Translations under genes and position numbers: made by a program
Notes under the pieces: model-generated
Databases searched by the model: none
Told to the model about the DNA's origin: nothing
What the model saw: the letters and a program-made list of their open reading frames with translations, nothing else
Assembly: GCF_003254545.1 (NCBI RefSeq)
Contig: NZ_QJRH01000069.1
Span: forward strand, 124,001-188,000
Source: Flavobacterium tistrianum
Lineage (GTDB): Bacteria; Bacteroidota; Bacteroidia; Flavobacteriales; Flavobacteriaceae
Direction of reading: 5' to 3'
Length of the DNA: 64,000 nt
Part shown: one piece after another, positions 1-8,246 of the stretch
How the letters are laid out: each line of letters starts with the position of its first letter
Position numbering within the stretch: the stretch's first letter is position 1

Positions 1-75
1 ACAATTATTACAGCTCAAACAGGAGTTGCAATTGCTGCTACCATTATTACTACAACAACAACTACTACCCCTTAG
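1..75 (+). CDS. thrL: Threonine operon leader peptide, 3' end only
   Basis: From the first base an open frame of 24 codons runs to TAG at 73-75. It is dominated by Thr and Ile and ends in seven Thr codons in a row plus Pro (…ATIITTTTTTTP). The start codon lies before the window. A run of codons for the end products just upstream of thrA is the hallmark of ribosome-mediated attenuation, as known for enterobacterial thrL (Thr/Ile). Here the leader sits about 180 bases before thrA. The stop codon overlaps a small hairpin (67-71 with 75-79), and a T-tract follows at 114-120. I could not identify a convincing full terminator/antiterminator pair. Confidence 0.8.
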   Translation, partial: TIITAQTGVAIAATIITTTTTTTP

Positions 76-256
76 GGGTATACATTTTTACATATAATCC
101 TAGGTTACCTATACTTTTTTCTTGAAAGAAGAGAGATATTGGATACATAAAAAACATTTACAAAAAAAAGTCGCAGTTTTCAGTTTCAGTTCACAGTTGA
201 TAACCTTTGAACCTTCACTCAAAATCTCTGCACCTTATTAAAAAATATCACATAAA

Positions 257-2704
257 ATGAAAGTATTAAAATTTGGCGGAACTTCGGTAGCCAATGCTCA
301 AAATATAAAACTCGTTCTCGACATTGTTAACCAAAAAGCAAAGCAAGATCAATTAGTTGTTGTAGTTTCTGCTTTAAGCAAAGTAACTGATTTACTGCAA
401 TTGGCGGCGGCAAAAGCAGCTGCAAACGACGAAAGCTTTAGAGAAGTTGTTGCTGAAATCGAGAAAAAACACCTTGACACGCTTAAAGAACTGATTCCAG
501 TAAGCGAACAAAGCAGTCTTTTAAGCCATGTTAAGAGAATTATCAACCATTTAGAAACTTTATTAGACGGATGTTTCTTGCTTGGCGAATTATCTCCAAG
601 AACTGCCGACACTATTTTAAGTTTTGGAGAACTGCTATCATCATTCATTATTGCTAAAGCCTATGAGCAAATCAGTAAAGATGCGGTTTACAAAGACAGC
701 CGAGAATTAATCAAAACAGATAACAACTTCGGAAAAGCAGTTGTAAACTTTGAAGTTTCGAATAAATTGATTCAGGAATATTTTGGTTCTAATGAATCGA
801 AAATCAATATCATGCCTGGATTTATAGCGCAGACTTTAGACGGAATCACTTCGACTTTAGGTCGCGGAGGTTCAGATTATACTGCTGCCATTATCGCTGG
901 AGCAATCAATGCGGAACAATTGGAAATCTGGACAGACGTAAACGGAATGTTTACAGCCAACCCAAAAATCGTGAAACAAGCCCAGCCAATTGCGAATATC
1001 TCTTATCAAGAAGCAATGGAATTGTCGCATTTTGGAGCAAAAGTTTTATATCCACCAACAATTCAGCCAGTTTTAAGAAAAAACATTCCAATCTTAATCA
1101 AAAATACTTTTGAGCCAGAAGCTGAGGGAACTTTAATTTCCAATCAGGTTTCATCAAAAGATACTGTTGTAAAAGGAATTAGCCATATTGATCATATTTC
1201 GCTTTTAACTCTTGAAGGTCCAGGAATGATTGGAGTTGCAGGTTCTTCTAGACGTTTGTTTGAAGTATTATCTCAAGAAAAAATCAATGTTATTTTTATT
1301 ACTCAGGCTTCTTCTGAGCACTCTATTTGTATCGGAATTTTAAATTCGGATGCTGATAATGCCGAAGCTGCAATTAACAGAGCATTCGAAATCGAAATTT
1401 CGCAAAACAAAATCGATCCTTGTTATGTAGAAAAAGACCTTTGCATTATTGCTTTGGTGGGTGAAAATATGAAAAATCACCAAGGTTTAAGCGGTAGAAT
1501 GTTCAGTACTTTAGGAAAAAATAACGTAAACATTCGTGCCATTGCGCAAGGTGCTTCTGAAAGAAACATTTCGACTGTAATTAACGAAAGAGACGTTAAA
1601 AAAGCGCTGAATACTTTGCACGAAAATTTCTTCGAAGAAAACACAAAACAGCTCAACTTATTTGTAATGGGAGTTGGAAATGTGGGTGAAAAATTCATCG
1701 AGCAAATTCACAACCAAAGAAAGTTTTTAAAAGATAATTTAAAGATAAACGTTCGCGTAATTGCTTTGTCAAACTCAAGAAAAATGGTATTTGACGAAGA
1801 CGGAATTTCTTTAAAAAATTGGGATGCCGCTTTAAGCGAAGGTGAACCAGCAAGTATTGAAGAATTTATCAAAAAAGCAAAAGAATTGAATTTACGTAAC
1901 AGTATTTTTGTAGATATCACTGCAAATGCAACGGTTTCTGAAGCTTACGAGAAATTCTTAAAAGAAAGTATTGCCGTTGTAACTTGCAATAAAATTGCTT
2001 GTTCATCTGCTTACGACAACTATAAAAAACTAAAAAGCTTATCTCGTCAATACAATGCTCCTTTCTTGTTTGAAACGAATGTTGGTGCGGGATTGCCAAT
2101 TATTGATACTGTAAAAAATCTGATTGCATCTGGAGATAAAGTGCACAAAATTCAAGCCGTTTTATCAGGAAGTTTGAACTTTATTTTCAACAACTTTGAT
2201 GAAAACAATTCTTTCCACGATGTAGTGAAAGAAGCAGGAGTTCAAGGTTTCACAGAACCAGATCCAAAAATCGACTTAAGCGGAATCGACGTAGCGCGTA
2301 AAATCCTAATCTTAATTCGCGAAAGCGGGTATGAAATGGACATCGACGCCATTGCAAACGAATCGTTCTTGCCTGCAGAATGTTTAGCAACAACAAATAA
2401 CGACGATTTCTTTGCTTCGTTAATCAAACACGCTTCTCATTTTGAAGACATTTATAAAGAAGCTTTAGCCAAAGATTCAAGATTGAAATACGTAGCACAA
2501 TTCGAAAACGGAAAAGCAAGCGTTGGTCTGCAATTCATTCCAAAAGATCATCCTTTCTATAATTTAGAAGGAAAAGACAATATCGTACTTTTCTACACAG
2601 ATCGTTACGTAGATCAGCCTTTATTGATCAAAGGAGCCGGAGCGGGTGCTGCGGTTACAGCATCAGGAATTTTTGCAGATGTAATTAGAATTGGAAATAT
2701 CTAG
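257..2704 (+). CDS. thrA: Bifunctional aspartokinase / homoserine dehydrogenase
   Basis: Catalyses the first step (Asp to aspartyl phosphate) and the third step (aspartate semialdehyde to homoserine) of the threonine/methionine branch in the cytoplasm. The N-terminal kinase begins with KFGGTSVANA. A regulatory ACT region follows at roughly residues 310-460. The NAD(P)-binding homoserine dehydrogenase starts near residue 468 with the loop GVGNVG at 472-477. The length of 815 aa matches ThrA/MetL fusions (about 810-820). It is the first structural gene of thrABC and follows a Thr/Ile-rich leader, so attenuation by charged tRNA-Thr/Ile is likely, besides allosteric feedback by threonine. The assignment is firm; a MetL-type paralogue is less likely because thrB and thrC follow. 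Confidence 0.97.
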   Translation: MKVLKFGGTSVANAQNIKLVLDIVNQKAKQDQLVVVVSALSKVTDLLQLAAAKAAANDESFREVVAEIEKKHLDTLKELIPVSEQSSLLSHVKRIINHLETLLDGCFLLGELSPRTADTILSFGELLSSFIIAKAYEQISKDAVYKDSRELIKTDNNFGKAVVNFEVSNKLIQEYFGSNESKINIMPGFIAQTLDGITSTLGRGGSDYTAAIIAGAINAEQLEIWTDVNGMFTANPKIVKQAQPIANISYQEAMELSHFGAKVLYPPTIQPVLRKNIPILIKNTFEPEAEGTLISNQVSSKDTVVKGISHIDHISLLTLEGPGMIGVAGSSRRLFEVLSQEKINVIFITQASSEHSICIGILNSDADNAEAAINRAFEIEISQNKIDPCYVEKDLCIIALVGENMKNHQGLSGRMFSTLGKNNVNIRAIAQGASERNISTVINERDVKKALNTLHENFFEENTKQLNLFVMGVGNVGEKFIEQIHNQRKFLKDNLKINVRVIALSNSRKMVFDEDGISLKNWDAALSEGEPASIEEFIKKAKELNLRNSIFVDITANATVSEAYEKFLKESIAVVTCNKIACSSAYDNYKKLKSLSRQYNAPFLFETNVGAGLPIIDTVKNLIASGDKVHKIQAVLSGSLNFIFNNFDENNSFHDVVKEAGVQGFTEPDPKIDLSGIDVARKILILIRESGYEMDIDAIANESFLPAECLATTNNDDFFASLIKHASHFEDIYKEALAKDSRLKYVAQFENGKASVGLQFIPKDHPFYNLEGKDNIVLFYTDRYVDQPLLIKGAGAGAAVTASGIFADVIRIGNI

Positions 2705-2840
2705 TAAAGGTACAAAGGCTCAAAGGTGCAAAGGGACAAAGTTAAAACCTTTGCTACTATGAACCTTTGCTATTATGAACCTTAAAAAATAATGAGTGGA
2801 AAACCTCTGAACCTCTGAGCCTTTGCCACTTTGAACCTTA
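2705..2840 (+). repeat. Dispersed AAAGGT / ACCTTTG intergenic repeat, inverted form
   Basis: The whole thrA-thrB spacer consists of degenerate copies of a roughly 10-base phrase. Direct copies (AAAGGTACAAAGGCTCAAAG…) occupy the left half and inverted copies (CTTTGCTACTATGAACC…) the right half, so the transcript can fold on itself. The same phrase recurs at 202-237, 10829-10863, 13155-13196, 26667-26793 and 61980-62015. It is non-coding. Confidence 0.75.
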
Positions 2841-2848
2841 TAAAAAAA

Positions 2849-3769
2849 ATGGAAATAAAACTATTTTGCCCAGCAACTATCGCCAACCTCTCATGCGGAT
2901 TTGACGTATTGGGACTTTGCTTAGACAATGCGGGCGATGAAATGATTGTTCGAAAAGTCGATCAAAAAGGAGTTCGAATCACTAAAATTGTCGGTGCCGA
3001 TTTGCCTTTAGAAACCGAGAAAAACGTCTCTGGAGTTGCTGCTTTGGCAATGTTGGAAACTTTAGACGAATTGGATTTCGGATTTGAAATCGAAATTTAT
3101 AAAAACATAAAAGCCGGAAGCGGAATCGGAAGCAGTGCGGCGAGTTCTGCCGGAGCGGTTTTCGGAATCAATGAATTATTGGGAAGACCGTATTCTCGTA
3201 AAGATTTAGTTCAGTTTGCGATGCAGGGCGAGAAATTAGCCAGCGGAAACGCACACGCCGACAACGTTGCTCCTGCCCTTTTAGGCGCTTTTACTTTGGT
3301 AAGAAGTTATTCGCCTTTGGATATTATCAGAATTGACAGTCCGGAAGAATTATACGCAACGGTTGTTCATCCGCAGATTGAGTTAAAAACATCTGACGCC
3401 CGTTCGGTTTTAAAACAAAACGTTTCCCTAAAAAGCGCTATCACGCAATGGGGTAACGTAGGCGGATTGGTTGCAGGTCTTTACACCAAAGATTACAATT
3501 TAATCGGAAGATCACTTCACGACGAAATCGTTGAACCAGTTCGAAGCGTTTTGATTCCAGGATTCGACCAAATCAAACAAACGGCTTACGAAAACGGTGC
3601 TTTAGGTTCTGGAATTTCAGGATCTGGCCCATCTATTTTCGCTTTAAGCAGAGGAAAAGAAACCGCCGAAAAAATCGCAAAAGCCATGAGCGACGTTTAC
3701 GAAAAAATGAATTTACCGTATGAGATTCACGTCTCGAAAATCAACCCTGATGGCGTAAGAATTCTCTAA
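2849..3769 (+). CDS. thrB: Homoserine kinase
   Basis: GHMP-family kinase that phosphorylates homoserine to O-phosphohomoserine, the substrate of ThrC. The product is 306 aa, the usual length. The ATP-binding glycine/serine loop AGSGIGSSAASSAG lies at residues 89-102, and a second glycine-rich segment (GSGISGSGPS) near residue 255 is also typical. I chose ATG 2849 over an in-frame TTG at 2831 because the extra codons fall inside the intergenic repeat and the family usually begins close to the conserved 'PATIANL' strand. It is second in thrABC and co-directional with thrA and thrC. Confidence 0.96.
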   Translation: MEIKLFCPATIANLSCGFDVLGLCLDNAGDEMIVRKVDQKGVRITKIVGADLPLETEKNVSGVAALAMLETLDELDFGFEIEIYKNIKAGSGIGSSAASSAGAVFGINELLGRPYSRKDLVQFAMQGEKLASGNAHADNVAPALLGAFTLVRSYSPLDIIRIDSPEELYATVVHPQIELKTSDARSVLKQNVSLKSAITQWGNVGGLVAGLYTKDYNLIGRSLHDEIVEPVRSVLIPGFDQIKQTAYENGALGSGISGSGPSIFALSRGKETAEKIAKAMSDVYEKMNLPYEIHVSKINPDGVRIL

Positions 3770-3780
3770 GCAATATTACT

Positions 3781-3855
3781 AACCATATAAGTGATTTAAG
3801 TTCATTTAATTAAAAAGCGCATGAATTTATATTAACTTATATCACTTATATGGTT
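3781..3855 (+). repeat. 22-bp near-perfect inverted repeat between thrB and thrC
   Basis: Arms at 3781-3802 (AACCATATAAGTGATTTAAG…) and 3834-3855 match in 21 of 22 positions and can form a long stem with a 31-base loop. There is no T-tract, so this is not a standard terminator. It may stabilise or process the thrB-thrC mRNA, or be a small mobile repeat. Confidence 0.6.
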
Positions 3856-3872
3856 TAAAATAAAAACACAAA

Positions 3873-5162
3873 ATGAAATACTACAGTTTAAACCATAATG
3901 CCCCAAAAGTTTCTTTTCAAGAAGCTGTTATACAAGGATTAGCAACTGACAAAGGATTATATTTCCCAGAAAGCATTACACCGCTTGATCCTTCATTTTT
4001 TGATAAAATCGAAAGTTTAAGCCACGAAGAAATTGCTTTTGAAGCGATTAAACAATTTGTTGGCGACGAAATCCCAGCAGAAAAATTAAAAGAAATCATT
4101 GCTGAAACTTTAGTTTTTGATTTCCCTGTTGTGAAAGTCGAAAACGGAATCTATTCCTTAGAATTATTTCACGGACCAACAATGGCATTTAAAGACGTTG
4201 GAGCGCGTTTTATGTCGCGTTGTTTGGGTTATTTCAATAAAGACAAAAAAGATTCTAAAAATACCGTTTTAGTAGCGACTTCGGGAGACACAGGCGGAGC
4301 GGTTGCAAGCGGATTTTTAGGCGTTGACGGCGTTGATGTTGTCATTTTATATCCGTCTGGAAAAGTGAGCGATATTCAGGAAAAACAATTGACTACTTTA
4401 GGTCAAAACATAAAAGCACTGGAAGTTGACGGCGTTTTTGACGATTGTCAGGATATGGTGAAAAAAGCGTTTTTAGATGAAACTTTGGCACACAAAAACC
4501 TGACTTCTGCAAACTCTATTAATATTGCGCGCTGGCTGCCACAAATGTTTTATTTCTTCTTTGCTTACAAAGCGTTGAAAAGCCAAAACAAACCTCTAGT
4601 TTTCTCTTGCCCAAGCGGAAACTTCGGGAATATCTGCGCCGGAATTATGGCTAAGAAATTAGGTTTGCCAATTGAACATTTTGTTGCTTCTACAAACGTA
4701 AACGACACGGTACCAAGATTCTTAGAAAACGGAAAATACGACCCGAAACCTTCTAAAGCAACAATTTCTAACGCCATGGACGTTGGAAACCCAAGTAACT
4801 TTATTAGAATTCAGGAATTGTACAACAACGACTTAAAAGCTTTCGAAAAAGACTTTTCTTCTTATAGTTATACTGATGAAGAAACACTTGAAGCGCTAAA
4901 GAAAATTTACAACACAGACGGTTATATCGCAGAACCGCACGGCGCTGTTGGTTATTTAGGTTTAAAAAAAGAACTTGAAAAGCACCCTAATGCTATTGGT
5001 ATTTTCTTAGAAACAGCGCATCCTATTAAATTCTTAGATGTGGTTGAACCAGCTTTAGGAATTACACTTCCTATTCCTAACCAGATTGAGAGTGTTATTA
5101 ATGAAGAGAAAGTTAGTGTGAAGATTGGGAGTTATGAGGAGTTGAAGAGTTTCTTAGGTTAA
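3873..5162 (+). CDS. thrC: Threonine synthase
   Basis: PLP-dependent fold-type II lyase that converts O-phosphohomoserine to threonine, the last step of the pathway. It is 429 aa long, in the range of the bacterial ThrC1 type. The PLP lysine is K107 in HGPTMAFKDVGARF. The phosphate-binding segment ATSGDTGGAVASGF follows, and further on come SANSINIARWLPQ and the conserved NFGN segment. It is the last gene of the operon and is closed by a strong terminator at 5185-5219. Confidence 0.97.
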   Translation: MKYYSLNHNAPKVSFQEAVIQGLATDKGLYFPESITPLDPSFFDKIESLSHEEIAFEAIKQFVGDEIPAEKLKEIIAETLVFDFPVVKVENGIYSLELFHGPTMAFKDVGARFMSRCLGYFNKDKKDSKNTVLVATSGDTGGAVASGFLGVDGVDVVILYPSGKVSDIQEKQLTTLGQNIKALEVDGVFDDCQDMVKKAFLDETLAHKNLTSANSINIARWLPQMFYFFFAYKALKSQNKPLVFSCPSGNFGNICAGIMAKKLGLPIEHFVASTNVNDTVPRFLENGKYDPKPSKATISNAMDVGNPSNFIRIQELYNNDLKAFEKDFSSYSYTDEETLEALKKIYNTDGYIAEPHGAVGYLGLKKELEKHPNAIGIFLETAHPIKFLDVVEPALGITLPIPNQIESVINEEKVSVKIGSYEELKSFLG

Positions 5163-5184
5163 CATTTTATAAAACATCATATAC

Positions 5185-5219
5185 AAAACGACTGGGATTT
5201 ATTTCAGTCGTTTTTTTTT
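5185..5219 (+). terminator. Rho-independent terminator after thrC
   Basis: A 10-bp perfect stem AAAACGACTG/CAGTCGTTTT (5185-5194, 5205-5214) is followed by a T-run to 5219. Confidence 0.9.
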
Positions 5220-5364
5220 AGGAATATGTAGCTTGTCTCGAATATAGCAATATTAGTTATTAACCGAAACATGTTTATAAAAAAAAATGTTAGCAATCAT
5301 AACAATTTGTAAATTTGAGAAACTTAATTACCAACATTTTTATCCTAATTTAACTTCAAAAAGA

Positions 5365-6570
5365 ATGGAATCATTTTCAGGTATTTCTTGGCTAGATTTC
5401 CCAAGACAACATTTTGACAGAATAAAAGAAGAAATATTATCTAAAGGAAAAGATTATATTCTTAAAATAGATGAGGAAAAATTTATTGAATATTTAGTAG
5501 AAAAATACAGACTTGAACCATTACAGATTCATCTTGAAACTGAATCCATTTCAGAACCTATAAAAAAAATAGAAAAAAGAAGTGATCCTTGGGGATATTA
5601 TTTTGATGCTGAAGTATATTACTTTACAATAAGCTATCAATTTACAGGAAGTGAAGAATTATTTTTTGTTCAACCAAATCCGAGAACTACTGCCAGCTAT
5701 GATATACATGTAAAAAATAACAGAGTTTCATTTTCAATTTCAATTTACCAACAAGATGTTAGAGAGTTTAATAGAGTAAAGTCAGAAGCTTATTCTTATG
5801 CTTTTAATAACTTAGAGAAAATTAATAATAATGTACAATCTATAAGCGATAGTTTTGAAAGTGCTGTGAAACGAACATTTCACAATGAAAAAAATAAATT
5901 CAAACAGGAAAATGATTTTTTTGCTGCTATAAATGTTAGCATTAATAAAGACACTCAATCCGTTTTTACAATTCCAACTATTACTAAAAAAGATATTCCG
6001 CAACCTACAGTATCCAAAAACAAAGAATTTTCCAGCGAACCAACCATGTCAATGAATATGTACACTGATATTCTGAAAGTAATTTACGATGTAGGTAAAA
6101 GCATGGAGAAAAAACCTTCAACTTATCAAAATAAAGATGAAGAGGCTTTAAGAGATCAAATCTTGTTGTTTTTAGAAACAAGATACGATGGAACGACTGC
6201 TACAGGAGAAACATTTAATCGTGGAGGAAAAACAGATATTATACTTAAATATGCTAATGACAACAGCAATGTATTTGTTGCTGAATGCAAATTTTGGCAT
6301 GGTGTTTCAGAGTTTTTAAAAGCAATTTCTCAATTATTTGATAGGTATTTAACTTGGCGAGATTCAAAAGTTGCTTTAATCCTATTTGTTACGAACAAGG
6401 ACTTTACTAATGTACTAAGCACAATTAAAGACGAAGTTATCAATCATGAATATTATGTTAGCTCTAATGGAGAAAATGGAGAATCCTCTTTTAGTTATGT
6501 ATTTAGACTGCCTCAAGATGAAAATAAAAAAGTTTTACTTGAAATAATAGCATTCCATTATGACAAATAA
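5365..6570 (+). CDS. PD-(D/E)XK nuclease-like protein of unknown role
   Basis: A 401-aa cytoplasmic protein. The first ~250 residues are unrecognised. The C-terminal ~150 residues look like a restriction-endonuclease fold: an acidic residue in TATGETFNR, then D291 in GKTDIIL and E307-C-K309 in VFVAECKFW, followed by a helix with QLFDRYLTWRDSK. D-(15)-ExK is the classical PD-(D/E)XK layout. The frame also opens at ATG 5287, but a TAnnTTTG promoter element (5310-5317) lies inside that extension, so ATG 5365 is preferred. It overlaps the next gene by 11 bases, implying translational coupling and a joint function. Its AT-rich, Lys/Asn-rich composition differs from the neighbouring thr genes. Nuclease activity is inferred, and so is any role in defence. 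Confidence 0.7.
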   Translation: MESFSGISWLDFPRQHFDRIKEEILSKGKDYILKIDEEKFIEYLVEKYRLEPLQIHLETESISEPIKKIEKRSDPWGYYFDAEVYYFTISYQFTGSEELFFVQPNPRTTASYDIHVKNNRVSFSISIYQQDVREFNRVKSEAYSYAFNNLEKINNNVQSISDSFESAVKRTFHNEKNKFKQENDFFAAINVSINKDTQSVFTIPTITKKDIPQPTVSKNKEFSSEPTMSMNMYTDILKVIYDVGKSMEKKPSTYQNKDEEALRDQILLFLETRYDGTTATGETFNRGGKTDIILKYANDNSNVFVAECKFWHGVSEFLKAISQLFDRYLTWRDSKVALILFVTNKDFTNVLSTIKDEVINHEYYVSSNGENGESSFSYVFRLPQDENKKVLLEIIAFHYDK

Positions 6571-7384
6571 AAAAGAAGTGATACAAAATTGCAGGCTTTG
6601 TAAAACTCAAATTGCCGACAAACTCAACTCGCACATAATTCCTAAATTTATGTGCAAAAGGCTTTTTGAAAATGCAAATCCAAGGCATACTATTCAGGTT
6701 TCAAAAGATGGGTTTCAAACTAAACTTCAAGATATTCCAAAGGAAAATCATATTTTTTGTAGTTGGTGTGAAAAACGACTAGAAAAACTCGAAACATATT
6801 TCTCTAAAGTTTTTACGGACGTAAATTCATTACAAAATGCTCGCAGAAAATATAAGTTGGAAAATGCTCAAAATCAAGAAATCTTACATTGTGAAGATAT
6901 CAATCCCTCAATGTTCTATTTATTTTTATACTCTCTTATTTGGAGATGTTCAATTTCTAAAGACTTACTATTCGACACATTTTCAATTGAATCCATTATA
7001 GAAGAAGAAATTAGAGTTTTTCTGAATAATAATTTGCGAGAATTACATAGTGATTTATTAGAACATTCTAAAAAAATACAGAATATTCCAAATTATTATT
7101 TATGTCTAATTAAACCTAAATACAAAACTCGAGGAATATTTAGTGCATATAATTCCGGTCCAAACTCTTATGCTATTTATACGGTTGATTATGCTCTATT
7201 CTTTTATACAAATGAAAAAGATTGCCCTGTTGCACATAAGTTTTTTGGAAACTCCATGAATGAAAGTTTCAAAATTGTTATTGGAAATGATGAAAGTTGG
7301 AAAGAACTAAATAATTTAGTGGTGCAAAATATGTTAGATTACAAAAAAACACTTCCCCCGCTAGCGCGAGCGTCCCGCTCGTGA
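6560..7384 (+). CDS. Zinc-ribbon / HNH-like protein paired with the upstream nuclease
   Basis: A 274-aa protein. The N-terminus shows C11-x2-C14, then SH25IIPKF, then C67-x2-C70-E, with a later E78. Two CxxC knuckles enclosing a His-Ile-x-Pro segment resemble treble-clef HNH-type proteins, though the classical Asn/His pair of an active HNH nuclease is not evident. The remaining ~190 residues are unrecognised. The start overlaps the stop of the PD-(D/E)XK gene. The last residues (LPPLARASRS) and the TGA stop are encoded by the GC-rich repeat that begins near 7354, so the native C-terminus may have been replaced. Function unknown; a nucleic-acid-binding partner of the upstream gene is an inference. 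Confidence 0.6.
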   Translation: MTNKKEVIQNCRLCKTQIADKLNSHIIPKFMCKRLFENANPRHTIQVSKDGFQTKLQDIPKENHIFCSWCEKRLEKLETYFSKVFTDVNSLQNARRKYKLENAQNQEILHCEDINPSMFYLFLYSLIWRCSISKDLLFDTFSIESIIEEEIRVFLNNNLRELHSDLLEHSKKIQNIPNYYLCLIKPKYKTRGIFSAYNSGPNSYAIYTVDYALFFYTNEKDCPVAHKFFGNSMNESFKIVIGNDESWKELNNLVVQNMLDYKKTLPPLARASRS

Positions 7385-7445
7385 ACACTAAGAAATTCAA
7401 AAAACAATTGAAACGGGCACGAGCGGGACGCTCGCGCCAGCAAAA
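7354..7445 (+). repeat. GC-rich palindromic repeat, full copy 1
   Basis: Arms of 24 bases at 7360-7383 (GCTAGCGCGAGCGTCCCGCT…) and 7418-7441 pair in 23 of 24 positions around an AT-rich loop. The element is strikingly GC-rich against its surroundings. Related copies lie at 7749-7806 (left end plus loop only) and 8235-8308. The left arm supplies the stop codon of the preceding gene. Confidence 0.85.
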
Positions 7446-7483
7446 GGAACGAACACACAGAAATTTTAAATGGAAGAATTTAA

Positions 7484-7747
7484 GAGATAAAATCATATGC
7501 CATTGAAAATTCTATAAATCTTGTCGGACATACTGATATGAGAACTCTTTCTAAAAATGTAAATCTAGAAGAAGAATATTTAGGTTTTTATAAATTTTAT
7601 TCTAAATATGTACACCCAACATCCTGGTCAATTAACGTAGATGATGAAACCAAAAATTCTAATGAGTTTAAAAGCATATTACTTGTAAATAATCAAAAAT
7701 ATTTAATGGATTCTATAGAAAGAATTAAAAAGTATTTCTACAACTAA
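7484..7747 (+). pseudogene. 3' remnant of an unrecognised gene
   Basis: The frame is open from 7484 (just after an in-frame TAA at 7481-7483) to 7747. The first ATG is only at 7538, giving 69 aa. The 18 codons before that ATG read like continuing protein (YAIENSINLVGHTD), which suggests a gene that lost its 5' end where the GC-rich repeat now sits. The pattern EEEYLGFYKFYSKYVHPTSW is reminiscent of the conserved Tyr/His helices of DUF5677-type proteins, but this is only a resemblance. A second, truncated repeat copy follows the stop within a few bases. It could alternatively be an intact small gene starting at 7538. Confidence 0.45.
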
Positions 7748-7748
7748 T

Positions 7749-7806
7749 ACCCCCCGCTCGTGAACACAAAGAAACTCAAGAACCAATCAAAACAGAAGAA
7801 AAACGT
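7749..7806 (+). repeat. GC-rich repeat, truncated copy 2
   Basis: Only the inner end of the left arm (CCCGCTCGTGAACAC) and the loop-like segment (AAAGAAACTCAAGAACCAAT) are kept. The right GC-rich arm is missing. Confidence 0.65.
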
Positions 7807-7844
7807 TTATAATATTGATTCTAAACAATTATGACTAAAATTAT

Positions 7845-8246
7845 ATGAACCGAATTAAACCAGAAGAATTAACAGAGAGTTTAAGTGATGAACAATTAGA
7901 AGTTTTAGCCGAAATGTTAGGTGAAACACCAACATCTACTGAATGGCGTGAGTGTTACAAGAAATTGACCGATTCACAATTATTCCAAGTTCATAATAAA
8001 CTAGGTGAATTAATCAGAAGAAAAGAACAGGAACGATTAAATGCTATGACAAAAGAAGAAAGGGAACAAGAAGATGAAAAATGGAAAATATGGTACGAAA
8101 ATTTAAGTCCTCATGATTTTCATGGCAATATGGGAGAACCTGCCACGGTAGAAGAATTCAAAAGTCGTTATGGTGTTTATCCTTCTGGATATGATGAAAA
8201 TGGAAATAAAATTTTAAATTTTTCTTTTCCAATTCCCCGCTCGTGA
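7845..8246 (+). CDS. Unknown small acidic/charged protein
   Basis: A 133-aa soluble protein with no recognised family. The N-terminal half is helical and charged (ELTESLSDEQLEVLAEML; RRKEQERLNAMTKEEREQ). The C-terminal part contains EEFKSRYGVYPSGYDENG, a compact motif that may be a small folded domain. No signal peptide or membrane segment is seen. The last three residues (PRS) and the TGA stop are encoded by the third copy of the GC-rich repeat, exactly as for the gene at 6560-7384. The size, the orphan nature and the repeat-bounded position are compatible with an exchangeable accessory gene, but nothing shows its function. Confidence 0.5.
   Translation: MNRIKPEELTESLSDEQLEVLAEMLGETPTSTEWRECYKKLTDSQLFQVHNKLGELIRRKEQERLNAMTKEEREQEDEKWKIWYENLSPHDFHGNMGEPATVEEFKSRYGVYPSGYDENGNKILNFSFPIPRS

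Noticed and set aside
349..2427. Several minus-strand open frames within thrA
   Set aside because: They are antisense shadows of a conserved gene without own signals.
2831..2848. TTG start for thrB
   Set aside because: It lies in the repeat; ATG 2849 gives the family-typical N-terminus.
5287..5364. Longer N-terminus of the PD-(D/E)XK protein
   Set aside because: A promoter -7 element TAAATTTG at 5310-5317 lies inside it and the residues do not look conserved.
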